64,000 nt of DNA, from contig JAJYJH010000006.1 of NCBI GenBank assembly GCA_021789695.1, forward strand, positions 1 to 64,000, written 5' to 3'. The DNA is from a bacterium. GTDB lineage: Bacteria; Elusimicrobiota; Elusimicrobia; Elusimicrobiales; UBA9959. The notes beneath the pieces are model-generated. The model saw only the letters and a list, made by a program, of their open reading frames with translations, did no database searches and was not told where the DNA came from. This document shows, piece by piece, positions 46,543 through 54,189 of the stretch. Position numbers and translations under genes: made by a program. Numbering within the stretch: position 1 is the stretch's first letter; each line of letters starts with the position of its first letter.

Positions 46543-47325
46543 TTAAGCGCCTTCCTTCTTGACCGCCTTACGCTTCTCCGGCTCCAGGTAGGCCTTCAGG
46601 TTGGCCTCCACCACGCTGGGCGTGGCGCCGCTCTGCAGCAGCAGCACGCCGCGGATAATGATCTCCTTGACGAACAGCTCCTCCTCGGAGCGGTGCTTCA
46701 GCTTGCCTGCCATCGGCAGAAACAGCCAGTAGCCAGAGCCCAGGCCGAAGAACGCGGCCGCCAGAGCGAGCGCCATGCGGCGCGGCACCTGGGCCACGTC
46801 GTCTATGGACGAGAGCATCAGGATCATGCCGAGCACGGTGCCGATGATGCCGAACGCCGGGGCGTAGGTGCCCAGCGCGTTGAAGATCTCGCGGCCGGCC
46901 TTGTGGCGCTCGCGGATGAAATCGATCTCGGTCTCGAGCATGTTGCGGATGAACTCGTGATCCGCGCCGTCGATGACCAGCTGCACGCCGCGTTTCAGGA
47001 AGTCGTTGTCTATGGCCTGAGCGTCGGCCTGAAGGGCCAGGAAGCCCTCCTTCTTGGCCTTCTGCGAGAGGGCCACGAAAGTGGAGACCAGTTTGGAGGT
47101 ATCCTCGCCCTTGGAGGTCAGGACCTTCTTGAGCACCTTGCCCGTGCTGATCACGGAGGAAAGAGGGAAATTGACGAGTAGAGCGCAGAACGTGCCGCCC
47201 ATGACTATCAGAAAGGCCTCCATGTTCATGAACGGCTTGAAGCCGGCCACGCCTTCCTGGATGTAGACGGCCCCGATCACGAAGCCGAGGAAAACTATTA
47301 TGCCGCTGAACGTTGCTATGTCCAT
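46543..47325 (-). CDS. motA: MotA-type stator protein
   Basis: The 260-residue protein has four transmembrane helices in the MotA arrangement: 1-22, 36-56, 150-172 and 184-205, with YAPAFGIIGTVLGMI and the large cytoplasmic loop between helices 2 and 3. In that loop the segment AKKEGFLALQ has K91 and Q99 where E. coli has R90 and E98, two residues known to contact FliG. It belongs to the flbD-motA-motB-lipoprotein run. The family is certain; whether the partner is a flagellum is doubtful. Confidence 0.93.
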   Translation of the reverse strand: MDIATFSGIIVFLGFVIGAVYIQEGVAGFKPFMNMEAFLIVMGGTFCALLVNFPLSSVISTGKVLKKVLTSKGEDTSKLVSTFVALSQKAKKEGFLALQADAQAIDNDFLKRGVQLVIDGADHEFIRNMLETEIDFIRERHKAGREIFNALGTYAPAFGIIGTVLGMILMLSSIDDVAQVPRRMALALAAAFFGLGSGYWLFLPMAGKLKHRSEEELFVKEIIIRGVLLLQSGATPSVVEANLKAYLEPEKRKAVKKEGA

Positions 47326-47340
47326 AAGACCGGGGACCCC

Positions 47341-47565
47341 TTACTTTTTCTCGAAGCCCTCCAGCGGGTTTATGACCTTCCGCTCGGAATAGACCTGTTT
47401 CTTGTACTCCACCACCTTGGCTATGACGGCGTCTACAGGGTCCTTCACGAGGAACCGGTTGCCCGTGGCCAGGTTTATCACGGTGTCGGGGGCGGACTCT
47501 ATGCTCTCTATGAGTTCGGCGTTGACCACCACGAGCGTCCCGTTGAGCTTCTGAAGCTTTATCAT
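47341..47565 (-). CDS. flbD: FlbD-family small flagellar-type protein
   Basis: The 74-residue protein matches the SwrD/FlbD family: IKLQKLNGTLVVVNAELIES at the start, ESAPDTVINLATGNRFLVKD in the middle, and a charged tail. In spirochaetes and Firmicutes this gene precedes motA-motB, and it was shown in Bacillus to raise motor power. Here it is 15 bases before motA. TATAAT stands seven bases before the ATG, and a terminator lies just upstream, so the run flbD-motA-motB-lipoprotein has its own promoter. Confidence 0.9.
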   Translation of the reverse strand: MIKLQKLNGTLVVVNAELIESIESAPDTVINLATGNRFLVKDPVDAVIAKVVEYKKQVYSERKVINPLEGFEKK

Positions 47566-47572
47566 CCTAATG

Positions 47573-47578
47573 ATTATA
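47573..47578 (-). promoter_or_regulatory. -10 box seven bases before the flbD ATG
   Basis: TATAAT (47578-47573), then CATTAGG, then ATG at 47565. It has no -35 match. The transcript is predicted to be leaderless. Confidence 0.55.
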
Positions 47579-47581
47579 CTT

Positions 47582-47620
47582 AAAATAAAATGCGGCGGCG
47601 GAACGCCCGTCCCCCCGCCG
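47582..47620 (-). terminator. Terminator after the coiled-coil gene
   Basis: On the minus strand CGGCGG (47620-47615) pairs with CCGCCG (47601-47596), followed by TTTTATTTT (47590-47582). It separates the coiled-coil gene from flbD. Confidence 0.6.
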
Positions 47621-47641
47621 TATCTCGCGCAGCAAGCAGGC

Positions 47642-50122
47642 TCACTCCGTCTTGCCCTTGCCTTTCAGCGCCCACTTCATCCTTTCGGCGAAGGAGACCT
47701 CCATTGTCTTGTAGCGCTCCAACTCGGCGCCGAGCTCGGCCAGGCGGGCCGCGTCGGCGGAAGCCTGGGATTCCGCGGCGGCCCTCGCCTCTTCGGCCCG
47801 CTCGACCTCGGTCTCCAGCTGGACCGCGGCCTCCTGGGCCTGCAGCTCCAGCTGCTGCAGTTTCTGCTTCAGGAAAAGCAGCTCGGACTCAAACTTGGAG
47901 CGGTTCTCGCTCTCCAGCCTGAGGGTCTCGGCCTGGGCTTTGTAATTCTCCGATTGCCTGGCGGCCTCGGCCTCGAACGAGCCCTGGCGCGCCTCCAGCG
48001 CGGCGTACCTCTCGCGCAGCGCGGCGTACTCCGCGGAAAGTTTCTGGCGCTCGGTCTCCGCCGCGTAGGCGGCCTTAACGGCCTCGGAGGCCCGGGCGGC
48101 GGCCTCGGACTCCCGGGCGGCGGAGGCGGCGGCCAGCTCGTCGCGGCGGCGCAGCTCCGCGGCGGAGCGGGCCAGGCGCTCCTCGTATTCCGTCTCCCGG
48201 GAGGCCCTGCCTTTGCCGGACGCGGCGGCTTCGGCCGAAAGCCTGCGGTTCTCCGCTTCGAGGCGGGCGGCGGCCTCGGAGGCGGCCTCAAGGGCGGCGC
48301 GGTTTTTCTGCAGCTCGGCGGAGTAGGCCGCTTCCAGCTGCTGCTTCAGCGCGGCCTTCTCCTGCTCGGAAGCCGCCTCGTACTTCATGCGCATCTTGGA
48401 GACGCTGGCGTCGAAATCCGCCTGCCTCTCGGCGGCAATCTTGGCCAGCTCTGCCTGGCGCTCCGAGGAGGTCCTGTTTATCTCCTCCTGATGGGTGGAA
48501 ACGAGTTTGGAGACCTCCTCCTGGCGGGCGGCGGCCTGCCGGGCGAGCTCTTCCTGGTGCTGCGAGATCAGCTTGGAAACTTCGTCCTGATGCGCGGCGG
48601 CGGCCTTGTCGGCTTCCTCGCGGCCGCGCGAGGTGAGGCGGGCTATCTCGGCCTGGCTGGCGGCGACCGCGCTGGAAAGTTCCGCCTGGTGCGCAGCGGC
48701 CAGGCGGGCGAACTCCTCTTGGCGCGCGCGGACGGCCTCCGCCATCTCCTCGGCGTGCTTGCGTGCCAGCTCGGCGCCGTAGCCGTTCTTGATCCTGTCT
48801 ATCTCCGCCTTGGCGGCGGCGGCCCGGGACTCAAGCTCCTGCTGGTGGACCGCGTTCAGGCCGGAGATTTCATGTCTGAGTTTCTGTATCTCCTCCACCT
48901 GCCCGGCCATAGTCTGGGCCAGCTGCATCTTCTCCAGCTTCAGCTGGGAGCGCTCCTTCTCCAGCACGGCGTTGATGGCCTGCACGCGGGAGACGAAGCC
49001 CTTCAGTTTCATCAGCTCGGAAAGCGCGCGGACCTTCTCGCCCGACACGTCGGCCAGAGCCTTTTCTTTCTCCTGCAACTGGGCGTCGTAGCCTTCGGCC
49101 TGCTTGCGCAGCGCCTCGTTCATCTCGGCGTTCTTGCGGTCTGAAATGGAGCCGATCTCAGACTGGAGGCGGCCTATCTCGCCCTGCAGCTTCTCCATCT
49201 CGGCGGCGTGCTTTTCGGCCGAGTGCCTGGCCTCCATGCGGGAGGTCTCCTCGCGGGCCTTCAGGGAGGCGTTCTCGGACTTTATCTCGGCGATCTCCCG
49301 TTCTTTCTCGGGGATTATCTTGATATAGGCCTCTATAGCGGCCTTCTCGCGGTCGGCGCGGGCCAGGTCGTCGCGCAGTTTGGAGGCTTCGCGGTCCGAC
49401 ATGCTCTTCTCGAGCGAGATCTTGCGGTACTCGTCCTCCACATCGCGCAGCTTCTCCGCCGCGGATTTGAGGGAGCGTATCGTCTCCTCGCGGGAGGTGA
49501 TCTCCTTCTGCCACTGGGCCTTCTCGTCCAGCCAGCGGCGCTCCATCTCCTGCAGGCGGTAGATGAAATGGCTCTCGACGTCCTTGCCCTGGACCTCGCG
49601 TTCCGACATCTGCTTCTGCAGCGTCTGCATCCAGGTCTCGCGCTCCTGCGCGAGGCGTGTTTCGAGCTCCTTGATCTTGCCCTTGAGGGTGAGCCGCTCC
49701 TCCTCTATCTCGTGGTCGCGGCGGTCGCGGCGCATTTTGTCCTGGATGTCCTTGAGCGAGGACTCCACGCGCGAGGAGAGGGCCTCGTCCTGCTGGTTCT
49801 TCAGCGTGGCGAGCAGGGCCCTCTCTTTCTCGGCCGACAGGAGCTTCTCCATGTCGTTGATCTTCTTCTCGAGCTTGTCCTTCTCTTCCTGCAGGCGGCG
49901 CGCCTCCGCGTCGTCCTTTTGAGGCGGCTGGGCGGCCGCCTGCTGAAAGCCGCCATGCGGCAGACCCGGGAAAGCGGCCTGCGGCGGGCGGGGCAGCTGC
50001 GGCATGGACGGCAGGGAAGGCGCCCCGCCGGGAGGAAGCGGCGGAAGCCCAGGCTTCATGCCGCCCGGGGGAAACGGGGGCAGGCCGGGAGGCTTTGGCA
50101 ACTTGTTGTCCTTGTCGTCCAT
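47642..50122 (-). CDS. Long coiled-coil protein with a Pro/Gly-rich head and eleven-residue repeats
   Basis: The 826-residue protein has no signal peptide and no membrane helix, so it is probably cytoplasmic. Residues 1-70 are Pro/Gly-rich (PPGLPPFPPGG, GLPPLPPGG). From about residue 75 to the end it is an almost unbroken coiled coil rich in Glu, Lys, Ala, Gln and Arg. Residues about 427-575 contain at least ten consecutive eleven-residue repeats, for example QEEFARLAAAH, QDEVSKLISQH, QEELARQAAAR, QEEVSKLVSTH, which suggests a stiff, right-handed coil. The start at 50122 (MDDKDNK) was chosen over 50149. It lies between a FliF-FliG fusion and flbD-motAB, so a scaffold role for the motor is likely but inferred. 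Confidence 0.8.
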   Translation of the reverse strand: MDDKDNKLPKPPGLPPFPPGGMKPGLPPLPPGGAPSLPSMPQLPRPPQAAFPGLPHGGFQQAAAQPPQKDDAEARRLQEEKDKLEKKINDMEKLLSAEKERALLATLKNQQDEALSSRVESSLKDIQDKMRRDRRDHEIEEERLTLKGKIKELETRLAQERETWMQTLQKQMSEREVQGKDVESHFIYRLQEMERRWLDEKAQWQKEITSREETIRSLKSAAEKLRDVEDEYRKISLEKSMSDREASKLRDDLARADREKAAIEAYIKIIPEKEREIAEIKSENASLKAREETSRMEARHSAEKHAAEMEKLQGEIGRLQSEIGSISDRKNAEMNEALRKQAEGYDAQLQEKEKALADVSGEKVRALSELMKLKGFVSRVQAINAVLEKERSQLKLEKMQLAQTMAGQVEEIQKLRHEISGLNAVHQQELESRAAAAKAEIDRIKNGYGAELARKHAEEMAEAVRARQEEFARLAAAHQAELSSAVAASQAEIARLTSRGREEADKAAAAHQDEVSKLISQHQEELARQAAARQEEVSKLVSTHQEEINRTSSERQAELAKIAAERQADFDASVSKMRMKYEAASEQEKAALKQQLEAAYSAELQKNRAALEAASEAAARLEAENRRLSAEAAASGKGRASRETEYEERLARSAAELRRRDELAAASAARESEAAARASEAVKAAYAAETERQKLSAEYAALRERYAALEARQGSFEAEAARQSENYKAQAETLRLESENRSKFESELLFLKQKLQQLELQAQEAAVQLETEVERAEEARAAAESQASADAARLAELGAELERYKTMEVSFAERMKWALKGKGKTE

Positions 50123-50189
50123 AAATAACGCGCCCAATGCCGGTATCACTTGGAATATTCTAAAAAAATCCGGTTTCTTTTTGGTTACA

Positions 50190-50205
50190 AACTTGTTAAC
50201 AAGTT
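50190..50205. promoter_or_regulatory. Perfect 16-base palindrome upstream of the coiled-coil gene
   Basis: AACTTGTTAACAAGTT is fully symmetric. It lies between the fliF-fliG fusion stop and the coiled-coil start, with a TAGAAT -10-like box downstream at 50162-50157. It could be an operator. It shares CTTG...CAAG with the palindrome at 54144-54157. Confidence 0.4.
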
Positions 50206-50235
50206 AAACAACTCCCTTAAACAACCGTCGGACCG

Positions 50236-52209
50236 CTAGCGCCCGACGCTGGCTTTGAAGCTGGCGAGCCATTCGGCCGCGGCGGGATCGCCGGAGAGGA
50301 CCGCGTACTTTTCGTAGGCCGCCACCGCGTCGTCTATCCTCTGCAGCCCGTAATAGGCCGCGCCCAGGTACTGCCAGGTCTGCGCGTCGCCCGGGTTCAG
50401 CGAGGCCGCGTACTCAAGATACTGCAGGCTCTCCTGCACCTGGCCCTGGCTGTACATGTTTATGCCGGCCGCGGCGTACTGGGAAGCCTGCTCCGCCTGC
50501 TCCGGGGCAGGGCCCGCGGCCGCCGGCGCGCCGTCCCCGGCCTTCCGGGCGCCCAGGCTCTCGAACTTCCTGCGGCGCTCGTCCTCCGAGGACATCTCCG
50601 CGCCGTCTATGATGTAAACCTCCTGGGAATTGCCCTCGCGCGGGCTGATCCGGCCCTCGGCCTCCAGCTTCTTGACGGCGTCCAGGATCTTGGTCTGGGC
50701 CTCGTCCTGCTGGGCCGGCGTGACCTCGCCGGAATATTCCATTATCTCCTTGATGGCGCTGACGGCGCCCTGGGACATATTCTTGAAGAACTTATCGACG
50801 ATGGCCGGGTCCGCCTTGGCGAGGGCCCGGGCTATATCCTCGTTGCCGACGCTGCGGATTATGGTCTGCAGGTCCTTGTCGGAGTAGTTGGGCAGGTCCT
50901 CGAACATCAGGATGGCCTTCTTGATCTTCTCGTAGATATCCGGTTTCTGCGTCTTCAGATACTCCAGAATGTTGCGCTTGATGGCCGGGTCGGCGTCCTC
51001 GAGCATCTTTATCATGCGCTCTATACCGCCCATCACAAAGTCCACGCTCTCGCGGATGTCCTTGTCTATGGCCTCTATCTGCTCGCGCGTGGCCTGGCGC
51101 ACGGTCAGCGCCTCCAGCGCTATCTTGGACTGCATCTCCACCGGCAGCATGGAAAGGGCCTGGCGGGAAAGGTCCGGGCGCATATAGCTGAGCACCACGG
51201 CTATCACCCACGGGTCCTCTTTGCGCAGCAGGAACAGGTAGATGAGGCGCTTGAGGTTCTCCTCGGTCAGGTAGGTGAATGGCTCGAATTTCTTCATAGA
51301 CTCGTCCTCTTCTTCCTCGGCCTTGGACCCGTAGGTCATATCTATGGCCTGGTGGCCCTCGGTCTCCTCCTTCCCCTCCTCCTCGCCCTCGCCTCCGCCC
51401 TCCTCTCGTTTATCCTCTATGTTGACCTCGGCGCCCGGCTTGGCCATCAGCGCCTTGATGTATTTGCGGAAGAAGCCCCACAGCGGCCCGAACAGGAACA
51501 GCAGCAGCAGCAGGAAGAGCAGCGCGTAGAGCAGCGGCAGGTAGACCGAAGGGCGCTTCAGGTCATCCATCGGATTGGCCGCCTTGAACTTGGTCGGCTT
51601 GAAGGTCACGGTCGGATCGTCCTTGCCGTGGATCTTATAGGGCACCAGGAAGTCGTTTATGCGCTCCTTGGCCAGGTTGAGCGCGGCCTGCGGCAGCGTG
51701 TCGTCGTAGATGACGGTGACCAGCAGCCGGGTGATGTCGTTGTCCATCCCGTAGCGGATCTCCTGGGCCCCCTTGGACTGCTGAGCCTGCTGGCCCTGCG
51801 CGACCGCCGGACGCTTATTGTCCCCGCCCAGGACCGACTTGGGCTTGGGGATGCCTGGCAGAATAAAGTCGGTGGAGCCTCCGTTCTGGTCCCCCGCGCC
51901 CTTCTCTTTGTACTGCTGCATCGCGCCAAAGGCCTGCTTGCTCTGGTCGGCCCTCTTAGCCACAACTTCCAGCCCGACGTCCGCAAAGACGAAGGAGCGG
52001 TCCCGGCCCAGTATAGGGTCCAGAATGTCCCTCTTTATCTTGGTCTCTATCTCGCGCCGCATGGTGTCCTGCTTTTCCATCAGCGAGACGTCGACCGCGT
52101 TCGTGTCGGCAGAGGACGCGGTCCCCGACGTGTCCGCCTGGGCGGAGGAAAGGACCGGCAGGACCGGCAGCGCGAGCAAAAGCGCCAGGAGCAGCTTCCT
52201 CATACGCAT
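50236..52209 (-). CDS. FliF-FliG fusion protein with signal peptide and TPR tail
   Basis: The 657-residue protein has a signal peptide (residues 1-24) and a periplasmic region (25-220) that resembles only the FliF ring-building segment next to its last helix (ETKIKRDILDPILGRDRSF... and VTVIYDDTLPQAAL). One strong transmembrane helix (222-245) and an acidic linker (265-305) follow. The FliG middle and C-terminal domains span about 313-525 (LRKEDPWVIAVVLSYM for EHPQ; LMFEDLPNYSDKDLQTIIRSVGNEDIARAL; KFFKNMSQGAV). A TPR tail (575-650) ends the protein. In flagella FliF and FliG are separate proteins. A second ATG at 52203 gives a better signal start. It follows the PorV-TPR gene by 154 bases. Confidence 0.85.
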   Translation of the reverse strand: MRMRKLLLALLLALPVLPVLSSAQADTSGTASSADTNAVDVSLMEKQDTMRREIETKIKRDILDPILGRDRSFVFADVGLEVVAKRADQSKQAFGAMQQYKEKGAGDQNGGSTDFILPGIPKPKSVLGGDNKRPAVAQGQQAQQSKGAQEIRYGMDNDITRLLVTVIYDDTLPQAALNLAKERINDFLVPYKIHGKDDPTVTFKPTKFKAANPMDDLKRPSVYLPLLYALLFLLLLLFLFGPLWGFFRKYIKALMAKPGAEVNIEDKREEGGGEGEEEGKEETEGHQAIDMTYGSKAEEEEDESMKKFEPFTYLTEENLKRLIYLFLLRKEDPWVIAVVLSYMRPDLSRQALSMLPVEMQSKIALEALTVRQATREQIEAIDKDIRESVDFVMGGIERMIKMLEDADPAIKRNILEYLKTQKPDIYEKIKKAILMFEDLPNYSDKDLQTIIRSVGNEDIARALAKADPAIVDKFFKNMSQGAVSAIKEIMEYSGEVTPAQQDEAQTKILDAVKKLEAEGRISPREGNSQEVYIIDGAEMSSEDERRRKFESLGARKAGDGAPAAAGPAPEQAEQASQYAAAGINMYSQGQVQESLQYLEYAASLNPGDAQTWQYLGAAYYGLQRIDDAVAAYEKYAVLSGDPAAAEWLASFKASVGR

Positions 52210-52211
52210 TT

Positions 52212-52219
52212 ATTTTATA
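52212..52219 (-). promoter_or_regulatory. -10-like box before the FliF-FliG fusion gene
   Basis: TATAAAAT (52219-52212) lies two to four bases before the first ATG (52209) and eight bases before the second (52203). The spacing to 52203 fits a leaderless start there. The 154-base spacer upstream also has a GCTCC/GGAGC hairpin after the PorV-TPR stop. Confidence 0.45.
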
Positions 52220-52363
52220 TATACCTTATTACCAAAACGTTTCAGAAACATTCCATTTTAAACACACTAACGGCGTTCCCGAGCGTGTTTCCCGTGGCAA
52301 TCCACGCGACATCCCGCCCTTGGCGCTCCGCCTTGGGAGCGAGCGTCCGGAAATTGCCGAACC

Positions 52364-53929
52364 TTACTGCACCTGCTTCATGAAATTCTTGACCATCGCG
52401 TTGTTGGGGTCTATCTCCAGCACCTTCTGCCAGATTACCTTGGCCTTGTCCTTCTGGTCCATCAGGTAGAAAGCGCTGCCCATGATCTCGAGGGCGGTCT
52501 CGTTGTTGGGCTCGACCTCCAGGATGTCCTGGGCGCGCTTCATGGCCATGTCGTACTTGCCCTCGTAGATGGCCTGGCGGGCGTCGTAGGTGCGCTGGTC
52601 GATGTAGGTGAACATCTGGGGCCCTTCGGGCTTGCGGGTCAGTTCGGACACGCCTGCCTCCTTCTCCACCATGTTCAGCAGCGAGAGCAGCCTGTCGTCG
52701 TTAGGGCTCTTGTTGAAAGCCTGGCGCAGGATGTTGACGGAGGAGTGCAGGTCCCTGCCGTCCACGTAGGCAATGATTCCGCGGCGGATCAGGCTGGGAA
52801 CTTCCTCGCTGCCAGTGGCGTTGGGCTCATAGTCCATGGCGCCCTGGAGCCGGGTCACCATGCGGCGGATTTCGGCGTTGCCGGGATCGGCGTCCATCGC
52901 GGCGCGCAGCCTGTCCATAGCGCGGGTAAAATAGCCGGCCTTGAAGTACTCCAGCGCCTGGCGGATTATCGCGCGGACCTCGCTGTCGTGCTTGGCCTTG
53001 TTGGACTGGCCGAGGCGCATGCTGACCGAGAAACGGGTGGTGGAACCCAGCGCGTGCATGCCCTGGGAAATGTCGAAGCTGAGGCTCTTGTACTTGATGC
53101 CTACTCCTAGGTCGGCCTCCTGAATGGCCGGGGATCCCATCACGCCGAAGCGCAGGGCCGCCCAGTACATCAGCCAGTATTCGCCGCCGAAGCGCCACTG
53201 CGTAGAGGCGCTCTGCGGCTTTATGAAGTCCAGGCCGAAGAGCAGGCTGCCTTTGAAGAGAGAGAGGGCCTGGCCGAACTTGAGCGTCAGCGGCAGCTTG
53301 TCCTCGGTATCGCCGGAGACCATCGAGAAGACGTTCTGCACGCCCAGGGCCATGCGGTAGGTGCTGGAGAACTTCTGCAGCATCGTCACGTCGAGAGCCT
53401 TGAAGGAGTCGGCGGAGGTGTCGAGCTGGCGGGTAATATCCTTGGCCATGAAGCCGAAGGAGAGCTGGTCCGACACCTCGCGGCCCCAGGAGAAGGCAAG
53501 CGCGCGCTCGCTGCTGTCGAAAGTGCCGAGGTGCTTTATGTCCACAATGTCGGCGCCGGAGGGATCGGCGGTTATAGAGACCTTCTCGAAGCCGACGGAC
53601 TTAAGCTGGGTCATGCTGACGGCCCAGGTGCCTTTGTCGGTGGTGGGATAAGCGAAAGTGAAGAAGTTCAGCGTGGTCTGGTCGAACAGGGTGGCCTGCA
53701 TCATGCTGAATTCCTTGCGGTGCAGCAGGGTAAGGGCGGCCGGGTTCCAGTAGGAGGCGGAGGCGTCATCGGCCACCGCGAAGAAGGCTCCGCCCATGCC
53801 GAGCCCGCGGGCGCCGGCGCCGTAATCCATGAACTCCCCGGGCTGGCCGCCGCTCTGGGCCAGGGCCGGAACCGAGAAAAGGGCAATAAAAAGCCCCACG
53901 GCAGAGCCGAAACGCAATATGCGCTTCAT
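52364..53929 (-). CDS. PorV/PorQ-like barrel protein with TPR tail, behind a c-di-GMP riboswitch
   Basis: The protein has 521 residues from the chosen start. A signal peptide (MKRILRFGSAVGLFIALFSVPALAQ) is followed by the PorV hallmark MDYGAGARGLGMGGAFFAV with DDASASYWNPAAL, a beta-rich barrel region (to about residue 305) and a helical tail with TPR-like units (about 313-520, for example YDMAMKRAQDILEVEPNNETAL and KAKVIWQKVLEIDPNNAM). An ATG at 53980 is in frame, four bases after the riboswitch, but gives no signal peptide at the N-terminus. Barrel plus TPR suggests an outer-membrane channel with a periplasmic docking arm for the following motor-like genes. Confidence 0.8.
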   Translation of the reverse strand: MKRILRFGSAVGLFIALFSVPALAQSGGQPGEFMDYGAGARGLGMGGAFFAVADDASASYWNPAALTLLHRKEFSMMQATLFDQTTLNFFTFAYPTTDKGTWAVSMTQLKSVGFEKVSITADPSGADIVDIKHLGTFDSSERALAFSWGREVSDQLSFGFMAKDITRQLDTSADSFKALDVTMLQKFSSTYRMALGVQNVFSMVSGDTEDKLPLTLKFGQALSLFKGSLLFGLDFIKPQSASTQWRFGGEYWLMYWAALRFGVMGSPAIQEADLGVGIKYKSLSFDISQGMHALGSTTRFSVSMRLGQSNKAKHDSEVRAIIRQALEYFKAGYFTRAMDRLRAAMDADPGNAEIRRMVTRLQGAMDYEPNATGSEEVPSLIRRGIIAYVDGRDLHSSVNILRQAFNKSPNDDRLLSLLNMVEKEAGVSELTRKPEGPQMFTYIDQRTYDARQAIYEGKYDMAMKRAQDILEVEPNNETALEIMGSAFYLMDQKDKAKVIWQKVLEIDPNNAMVKNFMKQVQ

Positions 53930-53983
53930 GGAGGCCCAAATAGCCAAGGGGGCAAAGGCATTACAAAGAATGCTTTTCATCGT

Positions 53984-54060
53984 TTTCGGCAGCCTGACCC
54001 CCGCTCACTTAGCGGGTCTTAGCTTTGCGCCGCCGGCTTTCGCCGGCTTTGCTATTATCG
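53984..54060 (-). promoter_or_regulatory. Cyclic di-GMP-I riboswitch (GEMM) upstream of the PorV-TPR / motor genes
   Basis: On the minus strand: ATAATAGCAAA, a perfect GCCGGC-GAAA-GCCGGC hairpin, GGCGCAAAGC, TAAG, a GACCCGCT...AGCGGGGGTC hairpin and the closing AGGCTGCCGAA (ending at 53985). This is the full GEMM-I order with GNRA tetraloop, and it starts with the same CGATAATAGCAAA as the first riboswitch. It ends four bases before an in-frame ATG (53980) and 55 before the preferred start (53929). No strong terminator follows, so control may act on translation. Confidence 0.9.
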
Positions 54061-54105
54061 TAACAATACGCAATTACAAAACCGTTACGCTTTTACGGCA
54101 TTAAT

Positions 54106-54133
54106 ATTATAGCAGATGGGGACCGTTTGTCAA
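54106..54133 (-). promoter_or_regulatory. Consensus sigma-70 promoter of the second riboswitch
   Basis: TTGACA (54133-54128), 16-base spacer, TATAAT (54111-54106): both hexamers are perfect. The start near 54099 leaves about 40 bases before the aptamer. It is the best promoter in the window. Confidence 0.85.
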
Positions 54134-54143
54134 GGGGATATGC

Positions 54144-54157
54144 CTTGACATGTCAAG
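54144..54157. promoter_or_regulatory. 14-base perfect palindrome just upstream of the riboswitch promoter
   Basis: CTTGACATGTCAAG lies 10 bases upstream of the TTGACA -35 and contains a second TTGACA on each strand. It may be an operator for a dimeric regulator or a second -35. Confidence 0.4.
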
Positions 54158-54161
54158 CGGG

Positions 54162-54189
54162 TAAAACGCGCGGCCCGGGCCGAAGGCCG
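54162..54189 (-). terminator. Possible terminator of the giant surface-protein gene
   Basis: Directly after the stop, CGGCC-TTC-GGCC (54189-54178) can form a hairpin in a GC-rich stretch that ends in TTTT (54166-54163). Confidence 0.45.

Noticed and set aside
45778-47325. MotAB-like pair as TolQR/ExbBD
   Set aside because: MotA has four helices with the large loop between helices 2 and 3, MotB has an OmpA domain and D32 context, and FlbD is adjacent; TolQ/R are shorter and lack these.
54001-54060. Ordinary terminator hairpin (GCCGGC...GCCGGC) after the giant gene
   Set aside because: The hairpin has a GAAA loop and no T-run and is embedded in the full GEMM-I order on the minus strand, so it is the aptamer's helix.
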